Assembly: GCA_007136525.1 (NCBI GenBank)
Contig: SLGU01000099.1
Location: 1-9,998 of the forward strand
Direction: 5' to 3'
Origin: Desulfobacteraceae bacterium
Lineage (GTDB): Bacteria; Desulfobacterota; Desulfobacteria; Desulfobacterales; Desulfosalsimonadaceae
DNA length: 9,998 bases
Made by a program: the position numbers and the translations under genes. This document shows, in pieces, positions 8,126 to 9,998 of this stretch (positions are counted from its first letter, which is position 1; the number at the start of each line of letters is the position of its first letter). A model generated the notes under the pieces. That model saw nothing but the letters and a program-made list of their open reading frames with translations. It did not search any database and was not told the DNA's origin.

Positions 8126-8178
8126 AGTCCTGAAGGGACGACATTCAACAGGTGTCGTCCCTTCAGGACTCCGGTTTT
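8126..8178. terminator. Large 18-bp hairpin, nested palindromes, followed by TTTT
   Basis: The arms 8126-8143 and 8153-8170 pair perfectly over 18 bp around a 9-base loop, and CCGGTTTT follows at 8171-8178. Each arm is itself a small palindrome: GTCC-TGAAG-GGAC at 8127-8139 and GTCC-CTTCA-GGAC at 8157-8169. The whole is therefore two inverted copies of a small hairpin, as in REP/BIME elements. It may end transcripts from coaBC and the glycosylase gene, although the T-run is short and offset by four bases. Confidence 0.65.
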
Positions 8179-8194
8179 ATTGCGTCATTTTTTA

Positions 8195-8214
8195 CCGGTG
8201 GTTGAAACCACCGG
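8195..8214 (+). repeat. Short palindrome, copy 2 of CGGTGGTTGAARCCACCGG
   Basis: CCGGTGGTTGAAACCACCGG forms a 9-bp perfect stem with a tiny GA loop (8 bp with a four-base loop). From 8196 it matches 8080-8098 in 18 of 19 bases, in the same orientation, on the other side of the large hairpin. Confidence 0.75.
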
Positions 8215-8225
8215 CTAAATTCTAT

Positions 8226-8240
8226 ATCCCCTCCGGGGAT
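8226..8240. repeat. GC-rich palindrome ATCCCCTCCGGGGAT
   Basis: A 6-bp perfect stem with a 3-base loop, 11 bases after copy 2 of the CGGTGG palindrome. Its layout (pyrimidine arm, short loop, purine arm) resembles the GTCC-CTTCA-GGAC units of the large hairpin, so it may be a diverged member of the same repeat family. Confidence 0.55.
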
Positions 8241-8418
8241 TAAGCATATTCAAATATCCAAATTTCAGGAACAGGCTTCCATTCTGTCTTCCGGGTCGAA
8301 GCTGATATCCGTCCGGGCTGTATCGGCATGTTTCTCAAGGGGGGCCCTTTTTCCCCGCATAATAATCGTGACTTGCCCGCGCCAAATCGCCTTAAACACC
8401 CTGTATCGTATTTATATA
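8241..8418. other. Non-coding stretch, no recognised feature
   Basis: This lies between the repeat cluster and the promoter. Both strands have open frames of about 60-75 codons but no convincing ribosome sites and no protein-like composition. One short symmetric element at 8337-8349 (AAGGG, GGG, CCCTT, then TTT) is too weak to call a terminator. Toward 8405-8420 the sequence becomes AT-rich, consistent with the promoter that follows. Confidence 0.4.
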
Positions 8419-8448
8419 TTGACAATAAAATCCCATTTGTTTTACAAT
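8419..8448 (+). promoter_or_regulatory. Near-consensus sigma-70 promoter for the Rho-N/HAD/xerC unit
   Basis: TTGACA at 8419-8424 is a perfect -35 box. TACAAT at 8443-8448 matches five of six bases of the -10 consensus, with an 18-base spacer that is largely AT-rich. The predicted start of transcription is near 8455, about 140 bases before the first ATG. It is the clearest promoter in the window. Confidence 0.7.
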
Positions 8449-8454
8449 TAATGC

Positions 8455-8594
8455 TTACAATTTCTGGCTGGAAATGCGGGGGCCGCGTCCTCCGCTTTCT
8501 GTTTTGGACGCGGCATTACCGAAGGAAACCGGTGGGAATGCCGGCTGATTGAAATTTTCACGCGTATATCGGATCAAAAGGAGACTGAAAACCG
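8455..8594 (+). other. 5' leader with mutually exclusive hairpins
   Basis: The leader can form a 9-bp perfect hairpin (8482-8490 with 8506-8514, loop of 15). It can alternatively form a 7-bp stem (8511-8517 with 8537-8543) that uses four bases of the first stem's right arm, so the two exclude each other. A third pairing, GCGG 8476-8479 with CCGC 8492-8495, also competes. No known riboswitch class is recognised and no T-run follows. The Shine-Dalgarno AAAGGAG (8577-8583) is outside these stems. A regulatory role is inference. Confidence 0.4.
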
Positions 8595-8921
8595 ATGGGC
8601 AAGAAAGAAAAAGAAGCAAAGGAAAAACCCCTGGAAAAAATGACTGCAACCGAACTCCGGGATATGGCCAGGGGCATTGATGGCATTACCGGAACCTATG
8701 GCATGAACAAGGCGGAATTGATTTCCGCAATCAAGGACGCCAAGGGCATAAAAGACAACGGCGTCAATAAGAGTGCTGCCGGAACGGTTCGCCAGATAAA
8801 GGAAAAAATACGGGAACTGCGCAAGAAACGCCAGGCCTATATCGAGGCGGAAGACAGTAAAATGGCAGACATTTTCCGGCAACGGATCAGCCGACTGAAG
8901 AAGAAAACCCGAAGGGTATAA
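8595..8921 (+). CDS. Small Rho N-terminal (Rho-N/SAP-like) domain protein, 108 aa
   Basis: Residues 13-52 (LEKMTATELRDMAR, GITGTYGMNKAELISAI) match the helix-turn pattern of the Rho-N domain, which in transcription terminator Rho packs beside the RNA-binding domain and in SAP-like proteins contacts nucleic acid. Residues 62-108 form a strongly basic helical tail (IKEKIRELRKKRQAY ... RLKKKTRRV). No ATPase or OB-fold RNA-binding domain is present, so it is not Rho itself. Small stand-alone Rho-N proteins occur in deltaproteobacteria; their job is not established. AAAGGAG ends 11 bases before the ATG, and the gene sits behind the strong promoter at 8419 with a long leader. RNA or DNA binding is inferred from the domain and charge. 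Confidence 0.85.
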   Translation: MGKKEKEAKEKPLEKMTATELRDMARGIDGITGTYGMNKAELISAIKDAKGIKDNGVNKSAAGTVRQIKEKIRELRKKRQAYIEAEDSKMADIFRQRISRLKKKTRRV

Positions 8922-8940
8922 GACAGTAAAAAGCGATTGT

Positions 8941-9516
8941 ATGAAAATAGAACCATCTGTTGTGGCATTTGATATTGACGGGGTCGTGGCGGATACCATG
9001 CGCCTGTTCCTTTCGATTGCCCGGTCGGAATACGGCATCAACAGCGTCCGATACGAGGACATTGTTGACTACGATCTGAGTAGCTGCCTGGACATCGATG
9101 AGGGCGTAATGACGGAGATTCTCATAAGAATCATGAGCGGTGATTTTTCGGTGCCGCTGAGCCCTATCGACGATGCCCCGCGCATCCTCAACCGGTTGAA
9201 CCGTCACCATCGCCCGACGCTGTTTGTGACCGCAAGGCCCGAGCAGGGGCCGATCACCGGGTGGCTGTGTGAGCATATCGGTGTGCTGCCGGATGCGATT
9301 AAAGTGGTGGCAACCGGGTCTTTCGAAGGGAAGCAGGACATCCTGAAATCGAATAATATCGAATGTTTCGTGGAGGATCGCCTGGAAACGTGCTTTTTGC
9401 TCGCAGAAGCCGGCGTTTCGCCTATCGTGTTCAGGCAGCCCTGGAACAGAAAGCCGCATCCCTTCAAGGAAGTGGGCAGCTGGCGTGAAATCGAGTCCAT
9501 GTTGAGCCTGCACTGA
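8941..9516 (+). CDS. HAD-superfamily hydrolase, 5'-nucleotidase-like, 191 aa
   Basis: A probable cytoplasmic phosphatase of the haloacid dehalogenase superfamily, closest in pattern to the small NT5C/YqfW-type nucleotidases. Motif I is FDIDGVVADT with nucleophile D11 and acid/base D13. Motif II is T97 in LFVTARP. The motif III lysine is probably K131 or K136 near GKQDILKS. Motif IV is FVEDRLETC, where E145-D146 replaces the more common DD. A helical insert of about 60 residues after motif I fits a small C1-type cap. The substrate cannot be read from sequence. It starts 19 bases after the Rho-N gene with no strong Shine-Dalgarno and is followed 36 bases later by xerC, so one transcript is likely. 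Confidence 0.85.
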   Translation: MKIEPSVVAFDIDGVVADTMRLFLSIARSEYGINSVRYEDIVDYDLSSCLDIDEGVMTEILIRIMSGDFSVPLSPIDDAPRILNRLNRHHRPTLFVTARPEQGPITGWLCEHIGVLPDAIKVVATGSFEGKQDILKSNNIECFVEDRLETCFLLAEAGVSPIVFRQPWNRKPHPFKEVGSWREIESMLSLH

Positions 9517-9552
9517 CCAGAACGGCAGCCTTCAGCAAACCGGAGTTCGCCG

Positions 9553-9998
9553 ATGAGCCCGACAGCGCTTACGAAGCTGATTGATTCGTTTGTCGATTTT
9601 CTTGCCGCGGAAAAAGGGTATTCCGATAATACCTGCAGGGCCTATGCGCGGGATCTGCAGGATTTTCTGAATTATTTTACGGCCAACCGGGACCTGGTGA
9701 CCGGGGCCGCAGGCGGCCTGAAAGAGGCTTCAGGCCCGGGCAGGCAGGGAGCAGCTCTGGGTACAGACATTGAGCAGGTCAGCGCACTGGTCATACGGAG
9801 CTACCTCGGGTTTCTGCACAAGCAGCAGATTAAGAAAACATCGGTTTCAAGAAAAATTTCATCGATCCGGTCTTTTTTCAAATATCTTGAAAAGCACGGT
9901 GTGGTGAGGGAAAACCCGGCATTAAACGTGGTTGCGCCGAAGCTTGAAAAGACCATACCGACGTATCTGACGGTTGACGAGGTTTTTCACCTGCTGGA
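9553..9998 (+). CDS. xerC: Tyrosine recombinase XerC-like, 5' part only (148 codons)
   Basis: Xer recombinases resolve chromosome dimers at dif together with FtsK. The visible part is the N-terminal core-binding domain: IDSFVDFLAAEKGYSDNTCRA, then VSRKISSIRSFFKYLEKHG and ENPALNVVAPKLEKTIPTYLTVDEVFHLL, which leads into the catalytic domain beyond the window. The catalytic R, H and Y residues are therefore not seen. Between the first helices and the next (residues about 46-74) there is a Gly/Ala-rich segment of roughly 25-30 residues that the family usually lacks. The start ATG at 9553 has CGGAG with a 7-base spacing. XerC is more likely than XerD, or than an integron or phage integrase, from the sequence style and the housekeeping context, but the C-terminal part is needed to be certain. 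Confidence 0.85.
   Translation, partial: MSPTALTKLIDSFVDFLAAEKGYSDNTCRAYARDLQDFLNYFTANRDLVTGAAGGLKEASGPGRQGAALGTDIEQVSALVIRSYLGFLHKQQIKKTSVSRKISSIRSFFKYLEKHGVVRENPALNVVAPKLEKTIPTYLTVDEVFHLL

Noticed and set aside
7527..8144. 205-codon minus-strand frame opposite the glycosylase gene
   Set aside because: It is antisense to conserved Fe-S cysteine motifs and begins inside the repeat hairpin; no domain is seen.
8328..8552. Possible 74-aa plus-strand ORF spanning the promoter region
   Set aside because: It has no ribosome site and no protein-like pattern, and it overlaps the -35/-10 elements and the leader hairpins.
8455..8594. Possible cobalamin or cyclic-di-GMP riboswitch (GGAAACCGGTGGGAATGCCGG resembles part of a B12 box)
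   Set aside because: The remaining conserved elements of either class are missing and the downstream genes have no matching role.

Overview
The window looks like chromosomal housekeeping and envelope DNA from a sulfate-reducer-type deltaproteobacterium (Desulfobacterota, probably the Desulfobacterales). This rests on the protein style (topoisomerase I with four zinc ribbons, CoaBC, a four-cysteine uracil-DNA glycosylase, a small Rho-N protein, XerC), the moderate-to-high GC and the mixed ATG/GTG starts. It is inference without a database search. No rRNA, tRNA, CRISPR array, insertion sequence or prophage gene is visible.

Layout. Positions 18-2300 (+) hold a complete topA. It converges on a two-gene minus-strand unit: a 799-residue lipoprotein made almost wholly of 21 tandem TPR repeats (5918-3519), then, 12 bases later, a two-TM coiled-coil protein with a possible RelE/ParE-like C-terminal domain (3506-2349). 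The two convergent ends meet in a perfect 25-bp inverted repeat that contains both stop codons at mirror-image positions. A 194-base divergent intergenic region separates the TPR gene from coaBC (6113-7336, +), which is followed closely by a uracil-DNA glycosylase superfamily 4 relative (about 7353-8072) whose two catalytic motifs are both altered.

A 520-base non-coding stretch follows (8073-8594). Its first part is a cluster of short palindromes (two near-identical 19-mers, a head-to-head 18-bp hairpin and a GC-rich 15-mer) resembling REP/BIME-type interspersed repeats, with the large hairpin also able to act as a terminator. Its last part has a near-consensus sigma-70 promoter and a leader of about 140 bases with mutually exclusive hairpins. 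This leads into a likely operon: a 108-residue Rho-N-domain protein, a 191-residue HAD-family nucleotidase-like protein, and the first 148 codons of xerC, which runs off the window.

How the genes work together: TopA, the glycosylase relative and XerC all act on DNA (supercoiling, repair, dimer resolution); CoaBC makes 4'-phosphopantetheine for coenzyme A. The TPR lipoprotein and its membrane coiled-coil partner form a separate envelope unit of unknown purpose. The least understood parts are this pair, the diverged glycosylase, and the repeat/leader region at 8080-8594.
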